Shown one piece after another: positions 1 to 12,109 of a stretch of 64,000 bases of DNA. Below the pieces are notes generated by a model, which was not told the origin of the DNA, made no database searches, and worked only from the letters and a program-made list of their open reading frames with translations. Origin of the DNA: Chimonanthus salicifolius (lineage: Eukaryota > Streptophyta > Magnoliopsida > Laurales > Calycanthaceae). Location of the stretch: the NCBI GenBank assembly GCA_013350335.1, contig CM023537.1, forward strand, positions 48,296,111-48,360,110. Reading direction: 5' to 3'. The position numbers were made by a program, and so were the translations under genes. Position 1 is the first letter of the stretch, and every line of letters starts with the position of its first letter.

Positions 1-750
1 GGCAGAGGAGTAAAGCTACCCATCTTCCCCAGGGCATGAAAATAAATTCAAGGGAAGTTAGGTTCTGGAAGAAATTCAAGACAAGAAATCATTTCAAGGT
101 TGATTTAAAATAATCCCCCTTTTGAACACTGTTTCGATTATGAACTCCCAAAGTATTGCAAATATAGAATTTATTTGACAAAGCCAGGATAGACTCCATT
201 TATTAGAAGAGAGGGAAATCTCTTGACGAAAATCCTTGTATAAGAATTAAGAACTTCTTTGGAGACTGTATATGCAGATAACATGGTAGGCCAGCTATTG
301 CATTCCAACAGACACAACTTGAAATCATTTAAAAACCATTTCAACACTTAATCCACCATCACTTCTATGAGATCATCAATTGCACTCAATATTTCTCTAA
401 CACTTCCATTGGTCATGAACTAAAACAATGAGATATTGAATTATATAGCAAACAACACTGAGGGAGAGTGATATACAAATATTGCAAAATATCAAGTTTT
501 CTTTTCTCAAAATTTATTGCTCCATTTTGGGTCCAAAATGGCCCAATATACAAGATATCAATGAAATTCAAAATTTGGCACTGAACAGAATAAAAAGGAT
601 GAAAAAAGTCATTTATCTTATCATTCTTAATGAAAGGAGAATTAAAAATGCATTATAAAGTACCTTTATAACAGCCATGTATCCATGTACATACCCAGTG
701 GCTTGTTTACAATTTTTATCAGCATTCCAATTTATACATCAAAAAAATTG
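1..750. other. Left-edge spacer, no gene seen
   Basis: AT-rich sequence downstream (in gene sense) of the RING locus. I see no convincing reading frame, RNA gene or element end. It may include old 3' flank of the RING gene. Confidence 0.4.
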
Positions 751-751
751 A

Positions 752-1012
752 CATGAACATATACTGCAGCTTTAGGTCTACACTATCATAACCCAATCTG
801 GTTGAGTTCTCTTTGCAAAACTGAATTTTTACAATTTAAAAATCTGGTATCTGTACAGTTCAGATGTTCATGTCAAGGCCACCAACTCGAGTTCTCCTCT
901 TCCTTCTCCAATGCTCGTAATCAGTATCATCAGTAGGTAATTCAAATCGACAGACACGGCACGTGTGCCGAATCCTCAGCCAAGGCAAAATGCACTCTCC
1001 ATGATACAGCAT
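752..1012 (-). pseudogene. Partial tandem copy of the RING gene 3' end
   Basis: This block repeats 1024-1285 nearly base for base. It carries the second half of the RING-H2 domain ([10 protein letters not shown] ... [14 protein letters not shown]), the C-terminal tail and 3' flanking DNA. The first zinc ligands (CxxC, CxH) and everything upstream are missing, so it cannot form a RING domain. The reading frame around it (860-1066) enters the domain from what is 3' flank in the other copy, which is the expected result of a tandem duplication of the gene end. One position of the CPVC motif reads CRVC. Confidence 0.75.
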
Positions 1013-1155
1013 AAAAAATGAAATGAACATATACTGCAGCTTCAGGTCTACACTATCATAATCCAATTTGGTTGAGTACTCTTTGCAAAACTGATTTTTA
1101 CAATTTGAAAATCCAGTATCTGTACCGTTCAGATGTTCGTGTCAAGGCCACCAAC

Positions 1156-2207
1156 TCAAGTTCCCCTCTGCCTTCTCCAATGCTCATAATCAGGATCATC
1201 AGTAGGCAATTCAAATCGACAGACAGGGCAAGTGTTCTGAATCCCCAGCCAAGACAAAATGCACTCTCCATGATAATGGTGGGTACATGGGAGGCACTTT
1301 GCTTCTTTCTCCAGTGAAATCTCATCCTGACAAACTGCACAAATGGCATTCTTGAGGTTGACCGTCGGCAGATTCTGGACAACTGATTTTGCAGCTGGAA
1401 GGGTTCCCCTGATCAACTCGAAATCAATTGGAGCAATCTGACCATCATCAGAAATGGTGTCAGGGGGATCAAATAATTCTACAAATTCGACAAAGTCATC
1501 GGCCTGATTCCACTGTCATCAATAATCTCATCATAACAATAATCATCATCTTCAATCCCAAACCCTAACCCGAACCCCTGCTCCAAAAGATTAGTACCCA
1601 CTTCGACATTCTCTTCCAAAAACTGAGAATCTGAGCTTCCAATGGGACTCAAATCCGGGTTGAAAAATTCGTCAATAAAAAACCCGTCAGAGTCATTGAA
1701 ATCCATATACAATTCTGAATTCAAATTGGGCATTTGAGAATCTCAGCTGCCGATTGGATTCAAATCCGGGTTGTAAAATTCATCGATAAAAAAATGGGTT
1801 TGTAGGATGTTTTCATCGTTTACCTCAACCCCCTTAGATACATTGGGATACATATATGATTCTGAATCCAAATCGGACAGTTGAGAATCTGAGCTTCCGA
1901 TGGGATTCAAATCTGGGTTGTAAAATTCGTCCATAAAAAAATGGGTTTGTAAGATGTTTAAATCGTTTACCTCAACCCCATCAGAGAAATTGGGAGCCAT
2001 ATCCGTACCTGAACCCATATAGGATTTTTGAAATTCTTGGATATCGAAATGGGTGGGGAGAAGTTGTTCGGAGTCAGAGTCGACCATCATGGAGTCGTTG
2101 ACATCGATCAGACAATCGACGATCACGAAGTCGTCGGATTCTTCATCTTCAGACAGAGAGAGATTGAGGACGTCCGAAATTCCCATATGTGTGCACCGAA
2201 TTGCCAA
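1156..2207 (-). pseudogene. RING-H2 E3 ubiquitin ligase, single exon, broken
   Basis: The C-terminal part has a complete C3H2C3 RING: CAVC, then CTHHYHGEC, then CPVCR, followed by FELPTDDPDYEHWRRQR. This matches plant CIP8/Praja-like E3 ligases that recruit an E2 enzyme for ubiquitin transfer. The N-terminal part (from Met at 2207) is acidic and contains a 49-residue repeat (DEFYNPDLNPIGSSDSQ is its most constant part), two good copies and one worn copy. Two lesions are visible. A TGA at 1743-1745 replaces the Ser codon TCA found at the same place in the neighbouring repeat. A frameshift lies near 1500-1520, because the acidic region and the RING are in different frames. With both lesions the RING would not be translated from the upstream start. 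Sequencing error is possible but two independent errors are less likely. Confidence 0.8.
1743..2000 (-). repeat. 147-bp tandem repeat inside the RING gene
   Basis: The string ATGGGTTTGTA(G/A)GATG occurs at 1794 and 1941, giving a 147-bp period (49 codons). A third, diverged copy lies at about 1617-1740. The repeat unit codes for the acidic linker of the RING protein. Confidence 0.7.
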
Positions 2208-2339
2208 GAATCAGAAAGCAACGGAATTCCAAGAAGTAGAAAGAGAAATACAGAGAGCGAAGCAAGAGAGAGAGAGAGTATTCCACTTCCAACGGTAGGC
2301 AGAGATATTTATCGTGTAATTGAATACCAAGAACCGTAA

Positions 2340-3188
2340 ATCATTAACGCGTAATCTTCACTCTTTTTTATTTGAATAATATTTGTTACTTTATTATATT
2401 AAGTTTTTTAAAATTCTATTTTAAATAACATAAATATAGTTTAATATTTTAATTCATTTTATTTAAAGAAACAAAATAGGCAATTGTTAGTAAATTCTAT
2501 TTGAATTATCCATTTTACTTATTAAAGTGCTAACAATAAATATTTTATAAAAGTATTTTATTTTAAATTATCATATATTTATACCTCACTGTGTTACCCC
2601 TGATCTATTTATAACATATCTATAAAGACTCCCCATAGAAAATGTCTCAATATAGTTTTTCAAATTGAATATCGAAATCCCTAACTCATTTACGCATAAT
2701 CATGAGTTTGTCACTCAATTTTAATAATTTTATTATTTTATCAATTATACTACTTTTCTAAATAAATTAGTGAAAATGGACATTTTAATTATACATATAA
2801 AATATCTTTAAATATTTGTATTCATTTGATTGAATGAAATAAAATAGGCAATTGTTAATAAATTGTATTTCAACCGTCTATTTTATCTATTTAATTGACT
2901 AATAGTAAAGTTTTATACTAAAATTTCATTAAATATATTATAATAATATTTTCAAATTTTTTATGTCAAAAGTAAACACTGTCACATAAACGTTTATTAT
3001 TATTAGTAGTATATATTCATATATTATTGAAATTTGAAAATTTAATTATTTATCAAGTTTATCACATAATGAGGTTAAATATTGCAATATCCAAATTTAA
3101 CGTATTTGTTAACATGACCTGGAATCATATTCCAATATCTATGTCTATTCTCAAATTGATTGTTAAAAATTTATGTTTATTCTCAAAT
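2340..3188. other. AT-rich spacer upstream of the RING gene
   Basis: Very AT-rich, no reading frame of note. The minus-strand 5' leader of the RING gene (CT-rich on that strand) begins near 2210-2290, so its promoter would lie in the first few hundred bases. I cannot point to a firm TATA box. Confidence 0.4.
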
Positions 3189-3205
3189 TAATTGAGTCAT
3201 TTCTT

Positions 3206-3400
3206 CTTCTTTTCTTTTTTAATTTAGATGTGGGAAACCGCAGGAGTGTAGGTTAGTTGGTTATCTCAAGAAGTGAGAGGTCATAGGTTCGACCCTCCAT
3301 GGCCTAATTTTAGTTTGCCTTTGGAGTAGGGGTCCACCTATGAAACTTTTACGCTGGATATCCTGCAGTTTTTCACACTCAAATTAAAAAAAAAAAAAAA
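3206..3400 (+). mobile_element. tRNA-derived SINE
   Basis: A polymerase III promoter is visible: A-box-like TAGGTTAGTTGG at 3249-3260 and B box GGTTCGACCCT at 3286-3296. A body of about 90 bp follows and it ends in a 15-A tail at 3386-3400. Candidate target duplications flank it: attgagtcatttct at 3191-3204 and attgactcatttct at 3401-3414 (one mismatch). The exact 5' end is uncertain because the tRNA-like head could begin nearer 3229. Confidence 0.75.
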
Positions 3401-3505
3401 ATTGACTCATTTCTATTATAATATTTCAAAACTTTGTAAGTGGGATTTGTAGAATTGACTCATTTCTATTATAATATTTCAAAACTTTGTAAGTGGGATT
3501 TGTAG
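3401..3505. repeat. 53-bp perfect tandem duplication after the SINE
   Basis: Two identical copies begin at 3401 and 3454 with a 53-bp period. The first base of copy one is the first base of the SINE's 3' target duplication. The identity implies a recent event. Confidence 0.85.
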
Positions 3506-3506
3506 G

Positions 3507-4400
3507 CAACTTTACCTAGGCTTGACAACCCTAAAGTAAGTTATATTTTAAACAAAATCACTTTTTTGTGTTTTAGGAAGAAAAAAAATTTCCTGGACTC
3601 ATTTTTATAAAATAATTTAGTCTTTTTTTATCTTTCAAATAACATATAAATTTGATGTTCATAATTTTTTGACAAAACATAATTTTTTTAACATATAATT
3701 TTTTATGTTTTTCTTTCGATATTTACATAATGATTCTCTATTGGATTAAAAATATCAGTCCAATATTTAGATACCAACAAAAAAATTCTCAACCTTTAGG
3801 TGAGGCAGATCACTCATTTACTTAGAAATTATCTAATTCTATAATTAATAGTCGTGAGATCTAAAAGAAAACAAAATTGAGTACTTAGAACAATTTGATT
3901 TTAGTTGTTAATTTCAATTAAATATAAAAAAAAAGGTTAGATGATTTTTATACATGATTGATCAGGAGGCCTTCTTAAAATAGTGAAATAATCCATCTAT
4001 GTTAAATTTATCTTCTTATTTTTATAATAATATTTTGATCGCAGGAAATCAAACTATTTCTCTAAAATTTCAATCACATTGATGATTAATTTTAAATTTA
4101 AAAAATAATTTGAGCCTAAATTTTTGGATGAGTCAAAAGTTCAACTAAAATCTTTTAAATCTAAATTTTAGCTTGCTATAGAGATCTCAATATTCTAAAA
4201 TTTCCATATATTTGTCAAAATGCATATCAATGGGTTTGTTATTGAAAACATTAGCTAAAAATAATTTTTAAAAGTCCTCACATTGCTCCAAGTGTTCTAG
4301 ATACAATTCATTTGCAAGGGTAAAATGAGAAAAATGAAAGAAATTGAAGAGTATTATAGTCATAAATGAAAAATATTAAAACAAGTGTTATTAGGCTGCA
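3507..4400. other. AT-rich spacer, nothing recognised
   Basis: No coding potential, RNA gene or clear element ends were seen. Confidence 0.4.
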
Positions 4401-4405
4401 TCAGT

Positions 4406-5108
4406 TGGTATCAAAGCTTATTGTGCGTCCAATCCCAACTCGGGTTTTGTCACGACCAGCTCCTCGAGCTCGTGACAAAGAGGTATTAACTTTTATATAT
4501 ATATATATAGGAGGACAACACCAAACCATACAACACATCAAGACCATAATGATTATTATAATTCCAAAATTACATAACAATCATAATAAGACCACGACAC
4601 AACTTCACAAAATACCAAATAAGTCTTCGAACGTGGAAAAGGAGTTGAGGGCCAAGCTCATGGCCCTTACCTGCGTCCACCTCCATCGCTTCCTACATTT
4701 GTGGGCCACCACTACTCCCACTTCATAGCGGAGGTTCACTTCTTGTACATACTCTTATGGTCTTCACCTCCTACGATCGCCCCATGCATCGAGATTTGGC
4801 CATTACTCCTACTTCATGGCCGTCACTACTCCCACTTCGTGGCTAATGCACCCTTCTTATAATTGACATAAAAGAGCACTCCATGTTTCTAACCAAGAAT
4901 ATTCACCCTATCATTACAATTGTCACTCATCATCCACACACTGCATAAGTCAAAAGCACAAGCATACATCCCCACATTTCCCACTAATTCCAAGCCCTTG
5001 CATCTTACACATAATTGTATTTACTCCTATCTCCAATTTTTATTTCACCAACACATAAACACATGGATATGCATTGATAGCTGAAGCACACAATTGCCAT
5101 AATACTTG
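4406..5108. mobile_element. Old LTR-retrotransposon remnant
   Basis: TGGTATCAAAGC at 4406-4417 resembles a primer binding site for initiator tRNA-Met (consensus TGGTATCAGAGC). At 4448 a TGTCACGACC terminus typical of a minus-strand LTR end follows, inside an imperfect palindrome to about 4478. The sequence probably continues beyond the solo LTR insertion, at 11518-11811. Boundaries and family are not resolved. Confidence 0.35.
4490..4510. repeat. (TA)n microsatellite
   Basis: About ten TA units interrupt the remnant retroelement. Confidence 0.7.
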
Positions 5109-5910
5109 GGTATTGTAATACCCTAACCCGATTTAAGCTTGATCAGTATGATAAACCATACTTAAACCGGTTAATCTTGAAGATTACGATAGAGGCTTTG
5201 CAAAAAGCCCAAGTGTGGCCCAGTCAGAGGTTGAAAGCTCGATGATCCAACTCGTCAAGTTGGAAAGGCAAAATGGTAATGTACCATTTATAAATATTAT
5301 TTCTTTATATGTAATTATCTGATTATTATTGGACGATATTGCTTTCCTTAATAAAGGATTTTAATTTAAAATTTTGGTATTATTTTATTTTCAGAAAATG
5401 TTATTTAAAACTACCCGAAAAGAGCCCGAAAGAGAGAAATAATTATTTTTAAATAATTTCATAAATAAGAATTTTTTTTAGAAAGACATGTTATGTTAGA
5501 TTTTAAAATGACGGTTTAGTTTATTTCTCCAAACCTTGAAAATAAAGGCTTTAAACCCTTTTATTTAACACAAGTTAAATTAAGTAAATAATGTCAAATT
5601 ATGGATTTTGTCTAAATCTTTGATTTTTGATGAATTTTAAACCTCCAAAATTTTATGACACATAGATTTTATTAAACCCAACATTTCTATAAAGTCGGAT
5701 TAAATTATTTAAACTTTTTAAATCATGTTTTTAGTTAAAAATCGATTTTAGCCAAAATTGGACTTATTTGCATAATCTGCAGAGGGACTTATCTGCAAAA
5801 TATTTTTTACTGTGGGATTTTACTGTTGCCGCTGGTACGTGGCCAGCAGCTCTCATGCAGCGCCCATGGGTTGCCGGTGAGCTAGCCTTCACCCAGCCAT
5901 CAGATGAGTC

Positions 5911-5917
5911 TATATAA
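5911..5917 (+). promoter_or_regulatory. TATA box of outer family A LTR
   Basis: TATATAA sits about 50 bp before the point where the nested LTR inserted. It corresponds in position to the TATA box of the inner copy. Confidence 0.5.
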
Positions 5918-6755
5918 TTCACCTTTCTTCCCAGTTGGATTCATCCCAGATGAAAAACCAACCTCTGTAGTACCCTAACCCAGATTAGGCCTGGTTTAGC
6001 TTAATAAATCTTGCTTAGACTGGTTAATCTCGAAGATTACGGTTAGGGATTCGAGAAAATTCCAGGTGTGGCCCAATTTGAGCTCGAAAGCTGAGTGATC
6101 CAGCTCTTTCAACTGGAGGGGCAAAATGGCAATTACTGCTTATTGTTATTATTTTATTATTTGTGTTATTATGTGATTATTATTGGTTGATATTATTCTC
6201 CTTAGTCAAGGATTCCTATTTCTGATTTTAAATTCATTTTATTTTCAGAAAATAGTATTTAAAACCGCCCGTCAAAACCTCGAAAGGGAGAAATAAATAT
6301 TTTTAAATGGTTTTCGAAATGAGATAATTTTCGAAACAAGTATACTATGTTAGGCCATTTTAGTATGGTCTAGTTTATTCTTTCAAACCCCAAAAATGAA
6401 GATTTCAAATTGTTTTATTTAACACAAGTTAAATCACGTAAATAGTGTTAAATTGTGATTTTTATTTAAATCAATGGTTTTTGGTGAGTTTTAAATCTCC
6501 AAATTTTTATAGTGATTAGAGTTTTAAAACCCAACTTATCTAAAAGGTTGGATTAAATTTTTGGGCTTTTAAAATCATACTTTTAGTTGAAAATCAAGTT
6601 TTTATCAAAGTGGGGACTTATTTGCAAAATTGGGACATTGGAGGGGCTGATTTGCAACCAATGCCCAAACAGTACGGTTACTGTTCGGGACGTCGGCAGC
6701 AGCTGCATTCAGCCGCATGTAGTGGCCGGATGGCCACCATCCACGAACCAATTTC

Positions 6756-6762
6756 TATAAAT
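6756..6762 (+). promoter_or_regulatory. TATA box of inner family A LTR
   Basis: TATAAAT is followed at a suitable distance by a pyrimidine-rich leader. Confidence 0.55.
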
Positions 6763-7239
6763 TTGGGCCTCAGTTCAGCTCTCAAACTCCCACATTTTCC
6801 TATCTCTCTCTCTCCCTCCCAGCTGCTCTGAGTTACTAGTTGATCACCCTCTCTGTTCTTCCCAGTTTTTCAACCGTAGCTTAAGAAGGAAGATTTTTCA
6901 AAAATCAGATTTTCAACACAGGAACTCGAGTGAAGGTAACCACTGTGTTCCTCTTTCAATTCCAGTCGGTTCAGAATCAAGAAAAACTAATTTTGACAAA
7001 GTTTTGAGTGAGTAAAATGGTTTTGAAGTTTAAGGAAAAAACTTTGTTTTCTTAGTATCAGTGGGCTTCTGGTGTTAAGATCTAATGGCCTGCTTAGTTT
7101 TAAAACTTTAAATCACTCCCTATGGAAAGATGACTCACTGAGGAGTCCATTTGACCGGCTAGATGTAAAAATCGAATCTGGAAAACCCACTGTTTCCGGA
7201 TTCGTATTTCATGTTGTGACTGCCCGTGTTGTAGACAGT

Positions 7240-7660
7240 GGAAGAAGACGGCTTTCGGACGGTCCGAGAGTCGAACTTTGGACGATCCGAGGGTAGCACC
7301 CTTCGAACAATCCGAAGTCAGCCCTTCGGACGTTCCGAGCTTCACCGGAAGCCCGAAGCATCCGAGGCAAGTTTAACTCGCCCGAATGTTCCGAGCCGAG
7401 TTCGGAAGGACCAAACCCCACTCGGACGATCCGAGCCTCACTCGGCATGATCCGAGACACACATACCCACCGAGACTTGTTTTTCTAATTTTTCGGTTCT
7501 GAAGGACCTTCGGATGATCCGAGACCGATCTTCGGACGATCCGAAGTCAGACCAAAGGTCCAAAGTCAGTGACTAGTTTAGGCAATGGTTCGGATGATCC
7601 GAAGGCACAGTACCTGGTTCCGAGGCATGTTCCGAAGGACCCAGTGTTTTAATGTAAAAT
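7240..7660. repeat. Array of ~12 short palindromes (TCGGA-N-TCCGA)
   Basis: Repeated short inverted repeats with consensus CTTCGGACGATCCGAAG are spread over 420 bp with irregular spacing. Clear members start near 7252, 7425, 7500, 7530 and 7590. Individual copies vary in the spacer (cgat, tgat, cgtt, catga) and in one or two arm bases. Confidence 0.8.
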
Positions 7661-9629
7661 CTTGTTTGATTGTTGATGCTTGTGATTTTTATACCTCGTT
7701 AATAAGTTAAAAATGTGTACTAACCCTCTTCTCTTACTACTATAGTGCATATACTATTGTATTCACTTCCACGCCGACTCTATTGGTAGGGCATTGAGTG
7801 ACTTCACTTCCAGGCCGACGCTATATTTGTTGGGCATTGAGTGACCTCAAGGCCTTACTTAACATGTCAAATCTGGTCCTATCCAGAAGACAACCGAGAA
7901 GTGACCTGAGTATCTAGACCTAACTCAATAAGTCAATCTAGTCATGCCCAGAAGACAATATGAGTTTTGGACTGAGCACCTTATTATTATATATTGTAGA
8001 TTATTGTAATTTAAAATGGTTAGAAACCAAGTAGGAGACTCAATTCCATTTACCTTGGATATTTTTGGAAAAAATAAGTATGATTTCGAAATTCTACTTG
8101 TATGCAATTGATGCTATGTATGTTGACTTATGATTGATTGTGCACTTGTTTGCTTGTTATATAGAGACCGCGATATCACACATTTTCGGTGAGGGAACTT
8201 AACTTTGCAGTAGGTGTAAACAGGTTTTTATGAGATGGATCTTGAGAAATAAGTGGTTTCAAGTTTGATAAACCCACTCATGAGCTTAGACATGATGCAC
8301 TGTTGTAAGAAGTGCTTATGCTAATTGTGAATGCGATGATGTTGATCATACGAGACATGCAATACTGCTTCCACGTGCCCTTGACTATTGAACCAATATC
8401 GGTCATGTGTGTGAGATGGTTTACGTCTACTGGACCATGGGTGTCGACAGTTGCTGACTTAAGGAGTGTCAATATCGGCTATGTGAGAGCCGGAGATGTA
8501 CTTAAAAAAATGTATTTTGACTATGTCGGGACTTAATACTATGGTCTCAGCGTAGTATGTAGGCGTTACGTTGGATGACAGCAGTATTGGAAGGGATGTC
8601 AAATTATGGGAATGATGATATTATACTTGATGTTGAGAATTTGTTATCAAGCATGAGATATTATATTGTAACTGTTGATTATTTACTAACCTGATGTTTA
8701 CTTAAACTGCACTGTTATATTTCCTTCACTGGGCTAGTTAACTCACCCCACTCACCTTTTAGGAGATGAACCTGAGGAGGAGAACCCTCTGTTTGAAGCT
8801 TAGGGTGGATAAGCTGTAATGTTGCTTTGGAATTCCCACTAAGGGGAATACACTTGTCTTTATTTTCTGGTTCTTAGAACCATTTGTTTTTATAAAGTAC
8901 AGGGTGTGGTACTTAGTTTGTTTGAACGTGATGTATTAAGACTACCATGCGACTGTAGTTACTCTGATGTTTCAATGATAATTCAGTGTTGGAATTATGT
9001 GTTCATGTTATGTGTTATGATTATGTTTTTGTTGGGCAGGCTTATGGTATATGTTTGAGTTCACATGTTGAGATCATGTATGACCTTTGGGCCTAACTGT
9101 TGATCCGGCCCACTTAAAATGCTTGAGTTATTTTAGTTTTAAAAAAAAACCAGTCGCGTTGCGGGCCCATCTTTCGGGTCGGGGCATGACAACCTCAGTG
9201 AAAAACCAGCTGCCGTCCCTCTCTGTTTTTCAAAATAATTCACCGAAGCTTGAAGTCGGAGTTTTTACAAGATTCGGATTTTCATCCTAGGAACTGAAGT
9301 GAAGGTACCCATTGTGTTCATCTTTAAATTCTAACAAGTTTAGAATCAAGAATAAGTAAAATCGATTGAGTTTTGAATGTGTAAAACGAATTTGAAATTT
9401 AAGAAAAACTTAGAAATTTTTGTGTCTCACTGGTTTTGATGTTAAAATCAAATATTTTAAATAAATCTTAAAGCTTTAATTTATTCCCTATGTCAAGAGG
9501 ACTCATAGAGGAGTCCATCTGACCAGTTGGATGTGAAAAACGGACCCAGAAAATCCACTATTTTTGGATTCATATTTCACTCTCCCGACGCCGTTATTGT
9601 CTGCTATTGTAGACATAGAGGAAGACAAC

Positions 9630-9960
9630 TCTCAGAAGATCTGAGAGTTGGACTTCGGAAGTTCCGAACTTCGGATCAGGTTTCTGAAGTGTCCAGAGGC
9701 TAACCGTTTCCCGCCTCTGTTGACGGGATGTTCCGAGTCTAGTCAGAAGGACAGAACTTCTGGGAAGTTCCGAGCTTCTCTCGGCATGTTCCGAGACACA
9801 CCGAGACCTTGTTTTCTATTTTTTAGTTCAGAGGCTCCTTCGAAAGTTCCGAGACTTGACCTCGGATGTTCCGAAGATTAGAACCATGTTCCGAGGTTCT
9901 GCAGACCAGTTTAAGCAGTGGCTCGGAAGGTCCGAAGCCACAGTACCTAGTTCCGAGGCA
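9630..9960. repeat. Palindrome array of outer family A LTR
   Basis: This is the counterpart of 7240-7660. It has about eight short inverted repeats such as CTCGGAAGTTCCGAG and CTCGGATGTTCCGAAG. The arms match the inner copy but the spacers have changed from CGAT to AGTT or TGTT. Confidence 0.75.
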
Positions 9961-12109
9961 GGTTTCGAGGAACCCAGTCTTTGAATGATAAATCTTGGTT
10001 TGATTTGAGATGCATGTGTTAGATCCTAGGTTTTCATGTGATGTTTATACCCCATTGATAAATAAAATTGTACTAACGCCCCTTTTCTCTCTTATTACTA
10101 TAGTGTACTACTTAATGTATTCACTTCCAGGCCGATACTCTCTATCTGTGGCTGTCTCAGCCCGGTAGCTATCTATAGTTGTGCGATTTACTTCGCCACT
10201 CGGTAGAAAAGAATGGTTCGGGCAATGAGTGACCTCTAGGCCTAGCTCGCTATAAGAGTAGTGGCCTGAGCACCTTATACATCTAGGCCTAACTCAATAC
10301 GTAAATCTGGTCATGCCCAGAAGACAATATGAGAAGTGGCCTGAGCACCTATTTATTATATGCTGATTATTGTATATTAAAATGGTTAGAAACCAAATAG
10401 GAGACTCAATTCTATTTCCCTTGGAGATTTTTGGAAAAACAAGATATATTTGAAATAATACAAGTATGTATTGCTTTGTATGCTATGTATTCTAACTGAT
10501 TATTGATTGTATATCTGTTTGTATGTTGGTAGAGGCTTCGATACCACACATTTACGGTGAGAAGGCTTAACATTACGGTAGGAGTAAATCAAGTTAAAAA
10601 GATTGGATCTTGAGCAATGAGTGATTTCAAGAATCAGTATTGATGAACCCACTCATATGCCTAGACTTGATGCACTATTGTGAAAAATGCTTATAAATAT
10701 TTATGATGTTGATCATATGTGATGTGCTTATGAGCTTTAATGATGTTGATATTGTTTCCACATACCCTTTACTATTGAACCATTTCTGAGCTAAGTGTGT
10801 CGGTTACATCTACTGAACCAGGTGGGTCGACAGTGACTGACAAGGTGTGTCAGTACTGGTTTTAAATGAAAATCGGAGATGTACTTGCAAGGAGTATTTT
10901 AACCGTATCGGGACTTAATACAATTGGTGTCAGTATAGTATCTAGGGGTTACGGTGGATGGTGGCAGTTGTGGACGGATAATGAGATGTTGGCAAGCTTG
11001 AACTGTTATTTCGAAAATGTTGATTATTTGACTAACCTGATGATCATTAGACTGCATTGTTATTTTTCTTTCATTGGGCTAGTTAGCTCATACCACTCAT
11101 CTTTCAAGAGATGTATCCGAGGAGGAGGAGTCTTCGTATCAAGCTTAGGAAGGATAAGCTTTGGCATGGTCTCGGTTATCTCCCGTTTAAGGGAACTTGT
11201 TTATGTTGGTTCTTGGAACCATATTTTGCGTAAAGAACCGTATATGGTACTTGTATTGAATGTTATGTAATAAACCACTATGTGACCGTAGCTACTCTGT
11301 ATTTGTTTGATTAATATTTCATTTATGAAATTATGTGTTGTGATTGTGTTTTTGGGTAGGCTTATGGTACATGTTTGAATCCACATGTTGAAATCATGTG
11401 TGACTTCTCATTTGGGCCTAACCTTTGATCCGGTCCAATTAGACCTCTTGAGTTTAGCATAAAAAAAAAATTTATTAGCGTTCTAGGCCCACCTCCGGGT
11501 CGGGACATTACAGGTATACACCCTCAATATCGACATCAAAAGCACAACTATATAATTCAAACATAAACATAGAGTGAAACCCTCACCTCATATTCCGGGT
11601 GGCTAGATTCCCAGACAGTCCATTACGTGCCCACTTCGGATGGGTTGGATACCATTAACCCCACTTGAATTAATTTAGACTTGATTTACAACATTCTAAA
11701 ACAAAACCCCAAAATTCTAGACCCCCAAGAAAGGGTTTTGACCCCACAACCCCATTCCCCCTCTCTTTCTCCTACTAACTAACCATCCATTCATCAATGG
11801 ACACTACCCATTGTCACACCCCAACCCTCCGGGCTCACTGACTTGAGATTTTTTTTTCCTAACACAATACTGAGCCTTTGCGGAAATCATTTTAAAACGT
11901 CTCATATGTCCAAGTTTGGATCTGACATTTGGCAGCCTCGGATCCAACCATACCTAGCTGGTAAGAATCCCAGGCAGATGGAAGGGTCACCATGGGTCGC
12001 TTAATACCCAAAACCTCGACAGATTCCACCTCGACGTATATTATGTGGATACACTATTAACCAACATGTAATCTATAACTTGATATGTTAGGAAAGTCCA
12101 AGTAGAAAA

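Larger units (their letters stand above)
5966..9191 (+). mobile_element. Solo LTR, family A (inner, nested)
   Basis: It starts TGTAGTACCC and ends GGGGCATGACA, with exact target duplication acctc at 5961-5965 and 9192-9196. It aligns along its length with the host LTR 5114-11512, so one family member inserted into another. The 3226-bp unit holds a TATA box (6756-6762), a CT-rich leader (about 6800-6870), a donor GAAG|GTAACC (GT 6936-6937), an array of CTTCGGACGATCCGAAG-type palindromes (7240-7660), and the block TCACTGGGCTAGTTAACTCA ending in CTTTTAG (AG 8761-8762). It has no internal coding domain. Short frames across the palindrome array are incidental. Confidence 0.92.
5114..11512 (+). mobile_element. 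Solo LTR, family A (outer), split by a nested copy
   Basis: It starts TGTAATACCC and ends GGGACATTACA, flanked by the exact 5-bp target duplication ggtat (5109-5113 and 11513-11517). Removing the nested insertion at 5966-9191 and its duplication leaves about 3168 bp. No gag, protease or reverse transcriptase is present, and no primer binding site follows it, so it is a solo LTR. Inside are a TATA box (5911-5917), a donor-like GAAG|GTACCC (GT at 9305-9306), a palindrome array (about 9630-9960), and the block TCATTGGGCTAGTTAGCTCA (11071-11090) ending in a worn acceptor near 11108. Confidence 0.88.
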
